From NCBI GenBank assembly GCA_034638255.1, contig JAWPGT010000012.1:744001-808000 (forward strand): a stretch of DNA of 64,000 nucleotides, read 5' to 3'. The notes under the pieces are model-generated. The model worked only from the letters and a program-made list of their open reading frames with translations. It was not told the DNA's origin and ran no database searches. Of the stretch, positions 31,067 to 44,039 are shown one piece after another (the first letter of the stretch is position 1; every line of letters starts with the position of its first letter). The stretch comes from Coprinus comatus (lineage: Eukaryota > Basidiomycota > Agaricomycetes > Agaricales > Agaricaceae). The translations under genes were made by a program, and so were the position numbers.

Positions 31067-32744
31067 ATGGCCAGCAAAACTCCATCTCGTCGTCGTACTC
31101 GTTCAGAGGCAAAGACTCCTTTGACTCCTGGGGTCTATAATCTTAATATTTCATCACCCACTAAGAAGTCTCAGCCAAAATCACGCCCTGCTTCGCCTAC
31201 CAAGGCTAAACCGGTCGGTGTGATTAGGAAGGGAGGAGTAGAATCCAGGTTGGATGTAGTTACAAGAGACTATGTTCCTCCGGCTCCAAAATCGGAACTC
31301 AAGAGATCAAAGTCTACTTCATCTACCGTACGTTTTCTCTCATTAATATTACTTTAGTTTAACCATCAGAATTATAGAGAGACAGGTTTATAACCAGTAA
31401 AGAATCCAACACCGATATCGCTCAAGTAGCCGCAACACTTGAACAAATGTCTCTTTCAAATAATCAATCCTCACCTGGTCATACAAGTCGTCTAGCAGCA
31501 GCAACTGGTGTAAACCTTAATCGACGTATCTTAGGTTATCATGAACCTCCACCCGCACCATCTCTTCAGATACCACTCTCGCTCAACAAAGAGAATATGC
31601 TAAACCACTTTATGCACAGCGTCCTGGTGCTCTTCCTTCATCTACTGGTGCTACAACTTCTAAAGCACGAAAAATTCCAACTCAACCGGAACGTGTATTG
31701 GATGCTCCTGGAATGATGGATGATTTTTATCTTAATCTTCTTTCTTGGTCTTGTCAAAACTCGGTGGCAGTTGCTTTGGAATCGGCTACGTATGTTTGGA
31801 AAGCTGATACTGGTGCGGTTACTCAATTAGGAGAAGCTCCAGAGGGATTGTATATATCATCACTTGATTTTTCAAATGATGGTGCTTATTTGGGTGTGGG
31901 TATTGCTAATGGAGATGTAGAGTTGTGGGATGTTGAAAGTGGAACAAAGTTGAGAACGATGACGGGTCATGCGGGTCAAGTTGCTGCTCTTTCTTGGAAT
32001 CAACATATATTGAGTTCTGGTTGTTGTGATGGAAGTATTTGGCACCATGATGTTCGAGTACCAAGACATAAGGTTATGGAACTCTTAGGTCATAGTGGAG
32101 AAGTGTGTGGACTTAAATGGAGAACCGATGGGGAACTGTTGGCCAGTGGTGGTAATGATAACGTCGTAAATATTTGGGATGGGAGGGTTGGTGATGTGGG
32201 TGGTGAAGGTGCTAGAGGTAGTGCGAAATGGACAAAAAGAAATCATACGGCGGCGGTTAAAGCTATTGCTTGGTGTCCCTGGCAACCTTCACTTTTGGCA
32301 TCTGGTGGTGGTACGAATGATGCTACTATTAATGTTTGGAATAGTACGACTGGTGCAAGATTACATTCACTTCGAACTCCGTCACAGATTACTTCAATTC
32401 AATGGTCTCCTCAAAGAAAAGAAATTTTAACTACTCATGGATACCCAACAAATTCGATTATGATACATTCGTATCCTAGTATGGAAAGAGTGGCGGAGAT
32501 TAGAGATGCGCATGAGTCTCGAGTTTTATTTAGTTGTGTTGGACCGGCTGGGGATGTTGTTTGTACGGGTGCTGGTGATGAGAATCTGAAGTTTTGGAGG
32601 GTTTGGGACTTTAGTTCGGAGAATGTTGGGAAGAAAAAGAAGATTTTGGGTGGTGGTGGTAGTGGCGTAGGTAATGGGAATGGAGAGGATGTTGGAGGTG
32701 GAGTTAGGAATTCGACTAAGGAGGGAATCTTGAGCCTTCGTTAG
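31067..32744 (+). CDS. CDC20: CDC20-type APC/C activator, WD40 protein
   Basis: Exon 31067-31327, intron to 31377, then 31378-32744. The N-terminal basic region is followed by RDRFITSKESNTDIA (C-box-like DRFI), NRRILGYHEPPP, QPERVLDAPGMMDDFYLNLL and seven WD repeats (VWKADTGAV, LWDVESG, LSSGCCDGSIWHHDVR, LASGGNDNVVNIWDGR, LASGGGTNDATINVW, CTGAGDENLKFWRV). It should recruit substrates to the anaphase-promoting complex. Near 31561-31567 two extra bases shift the frame relative to the expected PSSDTTLAQQREY; alternatively a 44-bp intron (31532-31575 region, GTATCT...CTCTTCAG) would restore frame but remove RILGYHEPPP. The C-terminus ends SLR, resembling the usual IR tail. About 540 residues. Confidence 0.9.
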
Positions 32745-33268
32745 GGATATCTTGTTTTTTCGTTCCTTTTCTTTCTCTGTTTGTTTTTTTCCCGCACGGA
32801 AACCTCCTTTCTTTCTTTTCACATTCTCCATCTGTAGTAGTATCATCCGCATAATGTCACCCCTTCTTTTCGAGACTCCGGACCTTCTCCGGACTCCCTC
32901 ATCCTCATCCCCATTGTGATATTCTAAAAATGGAACACAGCTTCAGGTTGGCTTCAGTCTTCTCTGTCACCATTGTGCCGGATCATTGACAACCAAACAA
33001 ATGTTGAAAATGCCTCCGAAGAAATGACAGAAATAAAAATAGCCTTACTCCAATGCATCATGCATTACATCATCTGTGTTTCTGTCTATATCTCACAGAA
33101 AACGAACGTCGTCAGTTGATTTGAAATCTGAAACAAATTCAAAGGTTTTGAAAAAGGTATATAAAGGTAGGTTCTCTGCGCAACTACTCTTTCTTTCATT
33201 ACCCTTCTCCGTCTCCTCTAGAGCTTTTAGTTCTAACCTTTTGCGCATATATCTACGCTACCGCTACG
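32745..33268. promoter_or_regulatory. CDC20 3' region and a TATA-containing promoter
   Basis: A clear TATATAAA at 33158-33165 is followed by a pyrimidine-rich stretch (33190-33230) and an ATG at 33269, the arrangement of a fungal core promoter. The first 300 bp hold the end of the CDC20 transcript; no gene is seen in them. Confidence 0.5.
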
Positions 33269-33734
33269 ATGCGACGATGGCTCTTGATTCTGAATCCTAC
33301 ATCCAATATCAATTCATCTTCAACTCGTTTCGATTTATATTCTTCGCACAATTTCTCTCGTTATATAGATATCAGACGTTTTTCTTCACTGTCTGAACAT
33401 TCTTATGGAACATTGCATCACGCGCGTTCTGAATTGCGAGGGGGTAAACTGATGTAAAGTGTTTCTTTCTCAATACACTGTATGGAGTGACCACATACAC
33501 CTTCAATGTTGTAAGTGCGCATTTATTTGTTGTTATGCTAGAAGATTGATAACTGATACTTTTTTGAATGTTGTTTGTAGGGGTAGAGATCATGCCATGT
33601 ACACTGTGTCAGTGAAGATAATGTTTCTGAATGTCGTTGCTTACTCGAAAGAGTGTAGTGCAAATCAGGAAAATGACTGGTCCAAAATCCAGAGATTTTT
33701 CAATCGACGATTCATTCAACAAGTGAGCATTTGA
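33269..33734 (+). CDS. Possible small spliced gene with mitochondrial-type start
   Basis: The ATG at 33269 lies about 105 bp after the TATA box. The first exon (to 33443, donor GTAAAC) encodes an Arg/Ser-rich peptide with RRFSS, resembling a mitochondrial presequence. Without splicing the frame stops at 33458. Downstream, an acceptor at about 33581 (TTTGTAG) and open frames up to 33734 could be later exons, but I could not find one consistent phase. Not recognised as any family. Confidence 0.3.
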
Positions 33735-36700
33735 TTTTTCTAATTGTTGAAATTTGTTGACAAGTTATAGTTGCAGACGGTGTTCCGCCGTTTATTTTCA
33801 TACTCTTTTTCTATGATTATGATTATTTAAACGGTCCATAGCTCCCGCTACACAGGATCTCCAGTTGCACGAAATACCTCCCTTTTTCTCTTGTACTTCT
33901 TTGTAGTGTATTTTTCTATGATTATGGTTATTTAAATGAAAAATCTTGACCTGGCAACTTTTTGTGCTTTTTAATACAAATGAGGCATTGCTACAAAGAT
34001 GAAGTTCATTCAATTTGCAAGTGTACTTAACAAAGAGGGGGTACTGAAAGAAGATGTCTCAGCATAAGAAAGTAAAATAGCCGCTAAGTTTTATTTGATC
34101 TAACCTGAAAGAAGACATCTATATTACAAGTTAGATATTTGAACTCAGTGTAAGAAAGTAAAATAACCGCTGAGTGACTTTGGAGAAAATTTACAGTTCA
34201 TGTAGTAGTGTCCTGGAACCAAACAACATGCGGAACAAAAACAATGAGTGGAGCATCTGGCGCAGTGCTAGATGGGATTTCTTGTGAGGAATACTCACGT
34301 TGACGACACACATCATAACTCTCACATTCCAATTACCACCTTGGCCACCTTACTAGTACATCGCTAGTGCAACGATATACGTTGTCATTCCTTTTTTACC
34401 CACCCACCATCCCTCGGAACAACATTAGATGTGACTCCGAACGACTGGGTGAGCTCTCGTCGTTCTTCTGTTGCATCGCCAGGCTCGTCCACATCATGTT
34501 CCATATCCAACATTCTCCCTCTTCTAAACTAATGGACATGACGTGGTCCCCTCTCCCAACCTCAAAGTGTTATTCCGTAAAATCATTATATACATTTATA
34601 TATTCTATACACGATCATCTACCACCTACATGAGTTTCACGAACAAGAAGAACTAGACAGTATAACCAAGAAAGGAAATGAATATGTCAAAATGGGAAAG
34701 TGAATGTTCGAGACATCACCCTCCAACAGGTACTTACCGTAAAATCTTCTCCGACTTAAAGTCTTAAACTCAGGCATCTCGCCTTCCTCAGGGTTCCCTA
34801 TTAGAGTACTCTAGTGACGGAAATTATAATCATTGATAATTATTTGTCTATTTTGCGCCCATCAAATACTTTTGCGGTTTGCTGGCTGTTCTAACTTCTT
34901 AGTCAGTTCTCTCTATAATTATGTTTACATTTTCCTGGTAGACACAAGCCTGCCAAGGCTAGGGGCACCAACGCTCTCCTCTTTGATAATAGATCAGAGG
35001 ATAGGAATGGCACGAAGAAATGGCACGAAGAAATGGCACGAGAAGAGAAATGATATATACGCCGTACGGGATACCCAAGATTCAACTGGAAGGTGTTGGA
35101 AAGGAAGAAAGAAGATTCAAGAGATGTTGATGCTCAGGTACTTAGGTATATTAACATTAAGCTAGACCTCATAAAATCAAAGGCAAAGGGAAAAGCAAAA
35201 GAAGGGGGGAAGAAGGGAAACGAAGCCAAGAGTGGCAGCCCGAGGCGGGGAAGGGGAGAGGCAGCAGCTTTGGAGCAAGGGAAAACGTGTTCTAGGAGTC
35301 AGGGAGTAAGAACTTGGAGCCCTAGATTGAAGCTTTGAAAGAAGGAAAGTAAAGGAATCACGGCAATGAGACTCTGATAGATTATGTGTTTAATGAACAT
35401 ATGATCATTGATAATGTCGAAGTTTCAGGACTCGGACACTCAATGATAGATTACAGTGAGTGGATTCGGATTTCGGAATGTAGTTGGCTCAACGTCATAG
35501 TTGAACTAAAAAAGATGGAATCATGATGATGGTTGAAATATGGATGATGAGACAGGAATTCAAGTAATACACTTGGAGTCTTTTTGAAGAAATTAATTTG
35601 CTTACTATAGCTTACCTCATCTCACACTAAACTAGCACAAGGATCGACCATCGAAACCACAGGCCCAGTTGATTGATCACCCTGTTTTTTGTCACATGCA
35701 TTGATCCTGAGTGAAAAACTCAGACTAAGTCAGTTTTGTTCAACTCGTCGAGTTTTGTACTTGGTAGGGTTTCTCTCTATCATGTGTGTAGAGAGTTCTA
35801 ACTTGAATTGTAAATATAGCATTTCGAAATTTGAAAAATTACCAGGATACTGCCGAGGACTCGAAAGTTATGTTCTAGACTGTAGTGGGGGATTTTTATC
35901 AGGGGTACAATTGTGGAGTTGCTGTTGAACATTTGCCAATTGATTAGTAGAACAATCATATTAATCAATTCTATATCTGCTAATCCATCTGAGTTCCAAA
36001 CCCTTCACTTTTCTGTGACTCAATCGTCATCTCAATGTATATAACCGTCATGATATGTCACATGTGTATGTTTTTCTGTGTTGCCAAGTAATGGTAATAG
36101 CGCTGACGCTGAGAATACTAGATGACTCAAGGGATGTTGAAGTTAATAACCCTGCCACTAACTAGAGAGCCATGTTCGACTCACTACGTTTATACATCAT
36201 CCGTCTAATCTAAGTTCTTACCGTTATATGTAGTTATTTTTAATGTGTTCGCGTATCCCTAATACTGATAAACAGAAAACAGAAAACATGAAGGTGATTT
36301 GGTTCAGATTATTCGGAGAGCCTAGCGAAGGGTGCAGTGGGGAGTAGAAGAATCCATGTATAATTACGGTCCCAATTTGGGCCTCATTCCACCTTCCTCA
36401 GGTCATCATCATCCCAAATCCGCTCGATCCAACGCCATTTAGACCAGTTAGTTCCGAGGGGCTTAGCACTACAACAGTTATGTTCAATACTACTTAATGG
36501 AACACGTACTTGTGATATTGTAACCGTTAGTGTCAATGAGGAGTGCATAGTTACTGAGGCTCTTGGCAGTGGGTGCCAGGTGGTGCTTTATTGGTGAAGG
36601 GATACTTTCCGTTCAATGAAAGTGATGAGCATTACCACAAAAGGGATGTGGAGTATTACTATAAGAATCTCTGAAAATACTGGCACATACGCTCTAAACC

Positions 36701-37820
36701 TTTCCGCTTACAAACTCTTTTATCTTTGAATAGTAATATCTCCCTACACAATGCCTACTACTACCTCCGGAATTATTCCATCAACCTTAGCGATAAGTAT
36801 AGGGAAGTATAGGGAGGTTTGTACAGCTGTTGACCCTTAGTTACTAACCTGAGGAAGATCCACTACTAATATGCTAAAGAGATCGGTTGATATAATGTTT
36901 ACATGTGATGCGGATATTGCCGTACAGTGATGTTGATTTTGGTACGTGTAAATTTGATTTAAGGGATATTTGGAAACCCCCGGAAACCTGGAAGCACTGG
37001 AAACTATTTCACTGATGACTAAATAATCATTCATGGGTTTCCAAATAAGTTTATCCTGATTTAAGCTTCTATCTCTCTTATCTTTTTTCCCGCCCTCTGT
37101 TTCAACTCACACTGATATTTTAAAATATGCAGATCATGAACTCGAGTTCCTTCTGCACCCAGCTCTGACCGAACTTTCCCACAGTTAATTGCTAGGAATT
37201 CTCCGGTCAACCGGGAAATTAGAAGCCCAAAACATTTGTGTCCGTTATCGGGGCTTCCGGACACTCCTCCCAGGATTTTTATAGATTCATCATCTCCGGT
37301 TTTTCCACCCGGTTCTGGACTCGTGAGATGACCCCGCTACCTGAATTTACCATGAGAAAATCGATGGTACGCAAAGTGGTACTCACGTAGCAAATACTTC
37401 TAAAGTGACTCTGGCTTCTTTTCCGATTGATGCGCGAACCTGGGCGTCACATTGAATTAAATAAATGTGTTTTTGCCCAGGTTGCTCACTGTTGCTGAAC
37501 TATTTCTGGGTGTGGTTTGTCACCAACCCGTGACGTAACCCTGTGGGTTACCCCATTGCTACCACGGCCTCCCACTGTGCTGCACAAGATCATCGTACTT
37601 TTCGGGCTCCGTAGCCCTGAAGGACCCGCCAACTTCCATTTCCCAGGATTACTGTTGAGAAACCCTGCAAAATACTTGGCAAGTACCTGTGTGGTGCTTC
37701 TCTGGCGCCAGGGTACTTCTCTATATATGTTTTTACACGTGCCTCTGGTTCCTTTATAAAGGCAAGCACACGAGGGAGGTCTTTTAAACTTTTGTCTTGC
37801 TTTTCTCCCCATATTCACTG
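33735..37820. other. 4 kb gene-poor stretch
   Basis: No supported gene. Two diverged direct repeats occur: TTTCTATGATTATG-TTATTTAAA near 33808 and 33910, and GTAAGAAAGTAAAATA-CCGCT-AGT near 34066 and 34148. A minus-strand open frame at 37061-37264 shows no family content. At 37755-37760 a TATAAA box serves the next gene, 61 bp before its ATG. Confidence 0.4.
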
Positions 37821-39069
37821 ATGCCGGACATACTCATTAGGCAGTATGCTAGTGGTAGGCGAAATACGGTGTGGTGTCAGCCAAAACAAAACTAATTGAC
37901 ATAAACAGTCGCAGGCTTCACGTTGCTCACATACGACTTGGTATTGACATGGGATCGGGAGATGGAGTGTATATGGAGGTGTGTTGAGGTTGTAAAATAC
38001 ATAAGCTTCTGGGTTACTGATTCTTTACATTATAGGAGTTCGAAATGGAATATCAAAGTTAATTACTTAGTGGCACGCTACTGGGCATGGGCTTTTCAAA
38101 TGTTAGTTTCCCAAACTATATCGGGTTTATCAAGCTTATGTTCAATGTCGATTATTAGGATCAACCTGGTTTACATGCATTATATGGATCGAATTAAGCA
38201 ACTTATCGGCTGCACAGCATGGTTAGGTTTCCAGACGTGCGCTGTAGGTGTCATAATTTGTAATTTTGAGTTAGCTCTCATGTTGCGCAGTAAGTTATCC
38301 CTATATTGCTTTCTAGTTTGGTAATCTATAAGACACCAGTTTATGCACTATATGATCGCAAACACCCCATGGGCATTCTTCTGTGTTTATGGATTTTCAT
38401 TTCGGTTGCGGTCTATTGTGTTACAGCGGTAGTAGCAATCAGAACTATGAAACCGGATTTCCATTGCCTTCTATACGAAACTCCCGATCTTAACCTATTA
38501 TTTTGGTAAGGCCAAACCCTTACAAAAATCTCTAACTTTAAGCTTACATGGACATAGCTTTAACCTCATCTTTAATCAACTTGCGCTTTGGGCCTTAACG
38601 ATACACAAGTGCAGGGAAACTGCAAAACATCAAAACTTATCTCACAATCCAATTCTACGACTCGTGGTTCGTGATAATTCTTGGACTTGCCTCGCGGTTT
38701 GTGGTAAATTAGTGTATCTGATCTATCATTGGCGCGAATTCTGATATTTTACCACTAGGTATTATGATTTCTCTCTTACCTTACAATTACTTCGTTGAAG
38801 CTCTCGGACACATTATATATTGGTAAGTACAATGTAACGGTAATGTTTTGAGTCATTAATGCTAACCCTCGTTTTAATTTATAACAGTCTTATGAGTGTA
38901 ATTTTCTCGATTGCGGTACGTTTTTTGTTGACTGTAATTCTATTTTCGGTAATTTACCGCCTTTCTATGATAGAGTTGTAGGCTCATTCTAAATATGCGA
39001 AGTATTCATCTCGATGCTATGGAGGAAAATCAACTTAGAGAACATGAATTAACAACAGACATTCCTTAA
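37821..39069 (+). CDS. DUF6533-like seven-helix membrane protein, copy 1
   Basis: Eight exons splice in phase (37821-37875, 37909-37978, 38036-38289, 38340-38505, 38558-38703, 38759-38822, 38888-38915, 38974-39069) to 292 residues. The DUF6533 signature reads TLLTYDLVLTWDREMECIWR. Later helices carry GVIICNFELALMLR followed by IYALYDRK, FNQLALWALTIHK, RLVVRDNSWTCL and a short soluble tail starting CRLILNMRSIH. Such Agaricomycete proteins look like seven-helix receptors, but no ligand or G-protein coupling is known. A TATAAA box is 61 bp upstream of the ATG. The gene looks intact and is the distant relative of the two minus-strand copies at 42.2-45.5 kb, with matching exon sizes (70 and 28 nt). 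Confidence 0.8.
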
Positions 39070-42000
39070 CGGAGAATACGACTGTATTTGTCATTTTCAT
39101 CATCACCGTCTTGTTCACCATATTACATTTGTATCTATATATACCCATTCTGTAAAAAACCACGCAGTTGATACCTTTACCCAAGAAGTTCGTGCCTGCC
39201 CACTCTGAGATCCATTAATCCGACCACCCACTTAAACAAAAATTTCGACCCCTCTGTTGGACATTAGACATTACCCATGACCTAGCCATTGTAGTATAGA
39301 TTACCTGTACCACCGACAATATAATATAACAGAAATCTAATGGCTTCAAGTAAACACTTGGCAAGCCCAAGGAACCGCTTGACTTTGCTTTTGCTTCTAG
39401 TCAGTTCTAGTGGCGTGAATACCGTGAGAATAGCTGTGAATCTTTGGCTTACTGTAGTCTGACGGGGATTGAGACAATAAGAATCATACAAACTAGAACC
39501 TGAAATGTCAAACTGTCATGTCAAAATGATGACTAAATGGTCAGAGAATGTTAACGTTGACGCTTTTCCGCGCTGACGTCTACAGTGTGCAGTGTGGTAG
39601 CCTTCCAAGAGAAAGCTTGGAAAGAGTCCTTAGTAAGCTGTCAATGTCACTCCAATTAGAAAACGATTATAGGCTATTGTCATTGACAAGTACGACGTGT
39701 GTCCGGCTTCTTCTTGACTTATTCATTGACTCATTTTTGAGTAGTTCACCGGTTTTCTTAAGGCAGACTACCAAGATTCATTCGTCTATCTCTTTTCAGG
39801 GAACAGTTTACTCGTACGTCCTAGTTAAGGAAACCAGAAGCTTAGCCACGTTCTGCGCACCGTACACGTTGGTTTAGTCTTCCTATGTGGTCTTCGTAGA
39901 TAAATTTCGGGCGCTACGCCTTAGTGAGACTGAATGCTGAAGTACTCGTAGTAAATACACCCTTTGGAGATAGGCTGTGACGCAGTTTACCAAATTAACC
40001 GAATGCATCGTGAGTAACTAGTTCAGTATGTGGTACCTCTAGTGTCCACTCTGACCTTCCTTGGGACGTTGAACTCGGTCCGTTCAAGCGGGTAGATAAG
40101 GAAACGGGGGTTACACCTGGTTCAAACACTTCCCTGTCAGAATATTAATACATTTTTTACTCAATCCTCGGGAAGGCTCAATATCTCAACTTTTAAAACC
40201 TCAAAAAGGAATAGGAACTAAGTATCTGTTATGCTTGTATATTATACCGTTACGACAAAATGGGCGTTAGATGGTTTTGGGAACATTCAATTTGTAATTT
40301 GTTAATATGAGCACACTCAAATCTTTTTGCTCAAGTCGTCATAGTACAGCTCCAGTGGATGCTGGACATTATTCTTGTCTGAACCGCTAACAAGAACTGG
40401 GGGTAGATGATAATGTGGCTCCTACTGGCCCCAGTATATATAACATACCCAGAATAAAGAGCCATGATAAGCGGCCACACTCATTTCTCTAAACTTAGTA
40501 CTAGGTAGTAGTGTATTTGGATACAAAATGTGTCCAAGGATATCGATTGAACATAGTTAGCAGACTAGCCAGTTTTTGAAGAAACCCGACCATGAGTACT
40601 CAGACTTTAGGAACATGAAGGCGGAACGAATTCAAACTAATTGTGCATAGTTACTTATGTATTGTGTTATACTATAAGTCTTCGTTGAAGCTTGACCTTT
40701 TGCGTCATTGGTAATCCTAAAGCGTTTCTCGGCACCGACCGGTGGCTCAATCCCACTGGGCTATTTAAAGAACGAGATAAAGATTTGCCAACTCACTAAT
40801 CTAGAGTTGCTATATATATAGTGCACACGAGTTGCGTCCTTGGTGTTTCATAGTAACATTACTCCTTGGCAGAAGAATAGCGATCCATGTGCTTTTAAAT
40901 CCCAAAAATAGATTTGCGCACACTCGAACAAGAAACAAGTATCATTTATCACTCACAAATCGCTTCTACATTAAATAATTGTTCCACGCTTCCATTAAAA
41001 GTCGACATAAAAGTTTGATATTGTTGGTTGTCCCATTTCGAGTACAAAAGGGGGTACGTATATGTCAGTACTCTCGGATATCACCACACATTTCATCAAG
41101 TCACCAGGTGGGGATATTGCAACTTACCACAGTGACGTTTTTTCACTGATGAACTGCCAAGATCATCGATCCTGAAGCCTGATCGGTGCCGAGGTATGTC
41201 TTCTCCTGTCTCCACTATAAAATTCAAATTAGCATCTCCTATGTATATTACCCAGAAGAGAGGGGTACAGCAGAGTAACACTTATTGGGTTACAGTAGCG
41301 GACAAGCAAAATCGACGATTTCACTGATCCCCTGATTATACCCCAACGGCTTGTCAGAATCCCACCGAACTTTGTCAAATTACTCACAACTTCAAAAGGA
41401 CGCGAATAACACACTTTTCATAAATTTCCCACGAGTTTTTGTGACTGCCAAAATTTTTGACCATTTTATTGGTACAAAATATGTAATTGTTAAGGATGTA
41501 TTTTCGTTTTTTGGTAGCCTATTTATCAGCGCTTCAGCCTTGCATTATCGAATTTTTTTTTGCGTGCTCAGTATTTTGTGCTAGGCAGTTTTGGATTAAA
41601 CGAAATTCAAACTCCCACGGACAGAATTACTCGAAATTCGGAAATTCCCGAATAGTGTGAGTGATGGTCACTACTGTGACTGGTTATTAATACCTTTGAC
41701 CCAATTGATCTCCCAGATGATCTAGGTTCGACATCTACATACCCAATCCAAGTGTATTCGAGGCTATTTACTCTTCTTGCTGGTAAAATTCAAGGTTAAA
41801 CATTCTCGCTTACAAGAGCAAGGGATTTTTGTGCTCTAACAATATAATTTTATTTATTTGTATTTTTTATTTTGGAATAGCCACTCGTCAGAAAGGTTTC
41901 ATATTTTGAGAACCAACCCACATTTTCAAAAGGAGTCGATTGCGCACACTTTCGTAATATTTGAAGTAAATTCCCGTCCTGCCAAAATTTTTCACTAGTA

Positions 42001-42178
42001 TTGTATTAAATGACCCTTTTTGGGACAACGGCTCGACAGAATTTTATAAAACTTAGTACTGTACATCAACCACTACTGTGCCTCGAACTTCTTGATCAAT
42101 TAAGTTCTTCAAGTTGTCCTCGGAGACAATACTAATACATATCACCTTAGTGTCACAAGTCGGTTATTATTCGAATGT
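39070..42178. other. 3 kb without a supported gene; diverged repeats
   Basis: No gene model holds together. Two related segments are visible near 41393-41475 and 41929-41995 (TTCAAAAGGA ... CCTGCCAAAATTTTT-AC), and a second motif CAACGGCT-G-CAGAAT near 41344 and 42026. These may be remnants of an unknown repeat. An A/T-rich TATATATATAG is at about 40810. Confidence 0.4.
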
Positions 42179-43642
42179 TTATTTTTCACAAGTACTAGTT
42201 TGACTTATGGACAATGTATCACATTTAGTAGCAGTGCTGGCGACAGATTGTGTTTGCACACTGATGATATTCGTATCAAGTTCAAGTACCTGTATTTGTT
42301 GATCTTCATTAGGATTGAGGCGTAGCATTCTTAGTATGATATGACAGCCCTATATAGTAAATAAACCTACGTCAGCAACGAGATTATTAAAAGGTCAATG
42401 AAACGGTTATTTGTTCACCATAATAGAAATAAACGGTGCGGAATATCTAAATAAATATCGATGCGATAGCAAGTTTTAGTTTAATTGGTTCTCATGTATA
42501 AAAGCTGGCAAGTTGTCGAAGGTAAACTCACGCATATGAATTAAGATCGATGTCGAGTACGTGTGCGTAAGGTACGAATATTGCTGCACCCACTTCATTT
42601 TTTTTTGAAGAAAGAATGTTAATTTAGGTTAGTTCTGAATCCCTACTATCACGGAGTGCGAAAGAGTATGGGTTTCAACGCACGAAAAAAGAGAGCCCCA
42701 ACAAATGTTCCATCATTAAACAGAAGGCGAAGAGTGGAACATTTTTCAGTCCGACAGCAACTTTGGATGATTGAAATTTCCGTTTTCTCATATATGTCAA
42801 TGTCCAAATCCAGCATTGTATCAGTAGTCCACACATGCTTTTGAATTAGAGTGAGAATAATTCTTCAGTGTAAATCAGGCAATGATAAATATAGGGTGCA
42901 CATACGGTTGTAGGAAATTTAAACGAGTTGGTCTTGCAGCGCACATCTTCTTGAATTTAATATGGTGAGCAAAATCCACACAAACCGCAGTAAGCACTGC
43001 GATCTCAGTGATCAATATTAACATAGCACTGGCTCCAATCTTGAAATCTCTGTTATACAGAGCGTATGCTAGACTCAGGCGTCAATTGATTAGAGCCTCT
43101 TCAATCTTTGGAATAACAGGGGGATATGATACACACTTCGCAATAATAATACAGCTTCCAAAGCCACTTGAATAAATGATATAGAAATTTGTTGGAAGAT
43201 GAGTGACCAAAGGCAATGAATGACTGTAATGGCGTCATGTGGACGTTCGTGTATGCGGGAGGCGAAAAAGGCCATTAATATTCTGATGTATTTAAAAGTC
43301 AATATAGTAGGATCTGGAGCCGTGATAAAAGGTTGATCATAACTTACGATTGGGAACATAACGGAGAGTACCTCAACGCAACATATAGAAACTTCACAAT
43401 GGTAATTGGAGATCTTGCCATATGAGCGTTTCTGAGTTAGTTACCCATAGATCCTCTTCATGTACAGGAAAGGTGCATTACCTCCAGATATATGTATATT
43501 CTTCTTTAAAACACCAGATATAGTCAACCAACAAACATGTCACGTCGACAGCTGTAATTCATTTCAGCCAATGGCAAAATCCTGGACAGTTGTTAAATGT
43601 GAAGGAACCTAACGATATAACATGAATCCTGGCAGCCGCCAT
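42179..43642 (-). pseudogene. DUF6533-like membrane protein, copy 2, one-base deletion
   Basis: Nine exons mirror copy 3 exactly: 43642-43609, 43551-43482, 43431-43348, 43282-43137, 43068-42906, 42837-42684, 42592-42532, 42446-42419, 42349-42179. Exon lengths are the same as in copy 3 (70, 84, 146, 163, 61, 28) except exon 6, which is 154 nt instead of 155. The lost base falls between QSSKVAV and the conserved LRLLFNDGTF, which sits in another frame. Helices before the break (IVKFLYVALRY, TYALYNRDFKIGA) and after it (FVPYAHVLDIDL, GCHIILRMLRL) are well kept. Either a very young pseudogene or a sequence error. Confidence 0.75.
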
Positions 43643-44039
43643 CAAGCACTCTGTCTCAGAAAGCTTATAACAATAGAACGCAAATCTATCAGGGGGATGG
43701 ACGTAAGAGGATTGGAGTTGGGGAGGAGAGGTTGTAGGTTAGTAAGGGGCGTGAGGGAATGGGAAACCATAAACATGCAGGGTAAGATCTCGGCACAACT
43801 GAAGTTGATAATTTCCGATCATTCAATCCTTCTCTCCCTATTGGGCGGTTTTCCTCTCTCCATTGATATCAACTATTCATTGCTGGTTAAAAAAAGGCCC
43901 AGGGAGGGAGACATTATAAAGAATGCGGATGGAATTATCGATGAGTGAAGTGAAGATGTGTGGCTTCGTAAAGAGTGACGACAAGTGACATACGCGAAAG
44001 GTAATGAAGAACTTGTCCCGGTAGCTTTACTGATCCGAG
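43643..44039. other. Promoter of copy 2 / spacer
   Basis: Shares blocks with the region upstream of copy 3 (CTTATAACAATAGAACGC; ACATGCAGGGTAAGATCTCG), so the tandem duplication included the promoter. Confidence 0.6.

Noticed and set aside
37536..37556. Hairpin GTAACCC-TGT-GGGTTAC
   Set aside because: A perfect 7-bp inverted repeat, but isolated in an upstream region with no associated structure; too short to call a feature.
37481..37930. Possible solo LTR between two GTTGCTCAC 9-mers
   Set aside because: The ends do not give a consistent TG...CA element with a 4-6 bp duplication. The TATA box and following DNA are explained by the promoter and first exons of the DUF6533 gene starting at 37821; the right 9-mer is coding.
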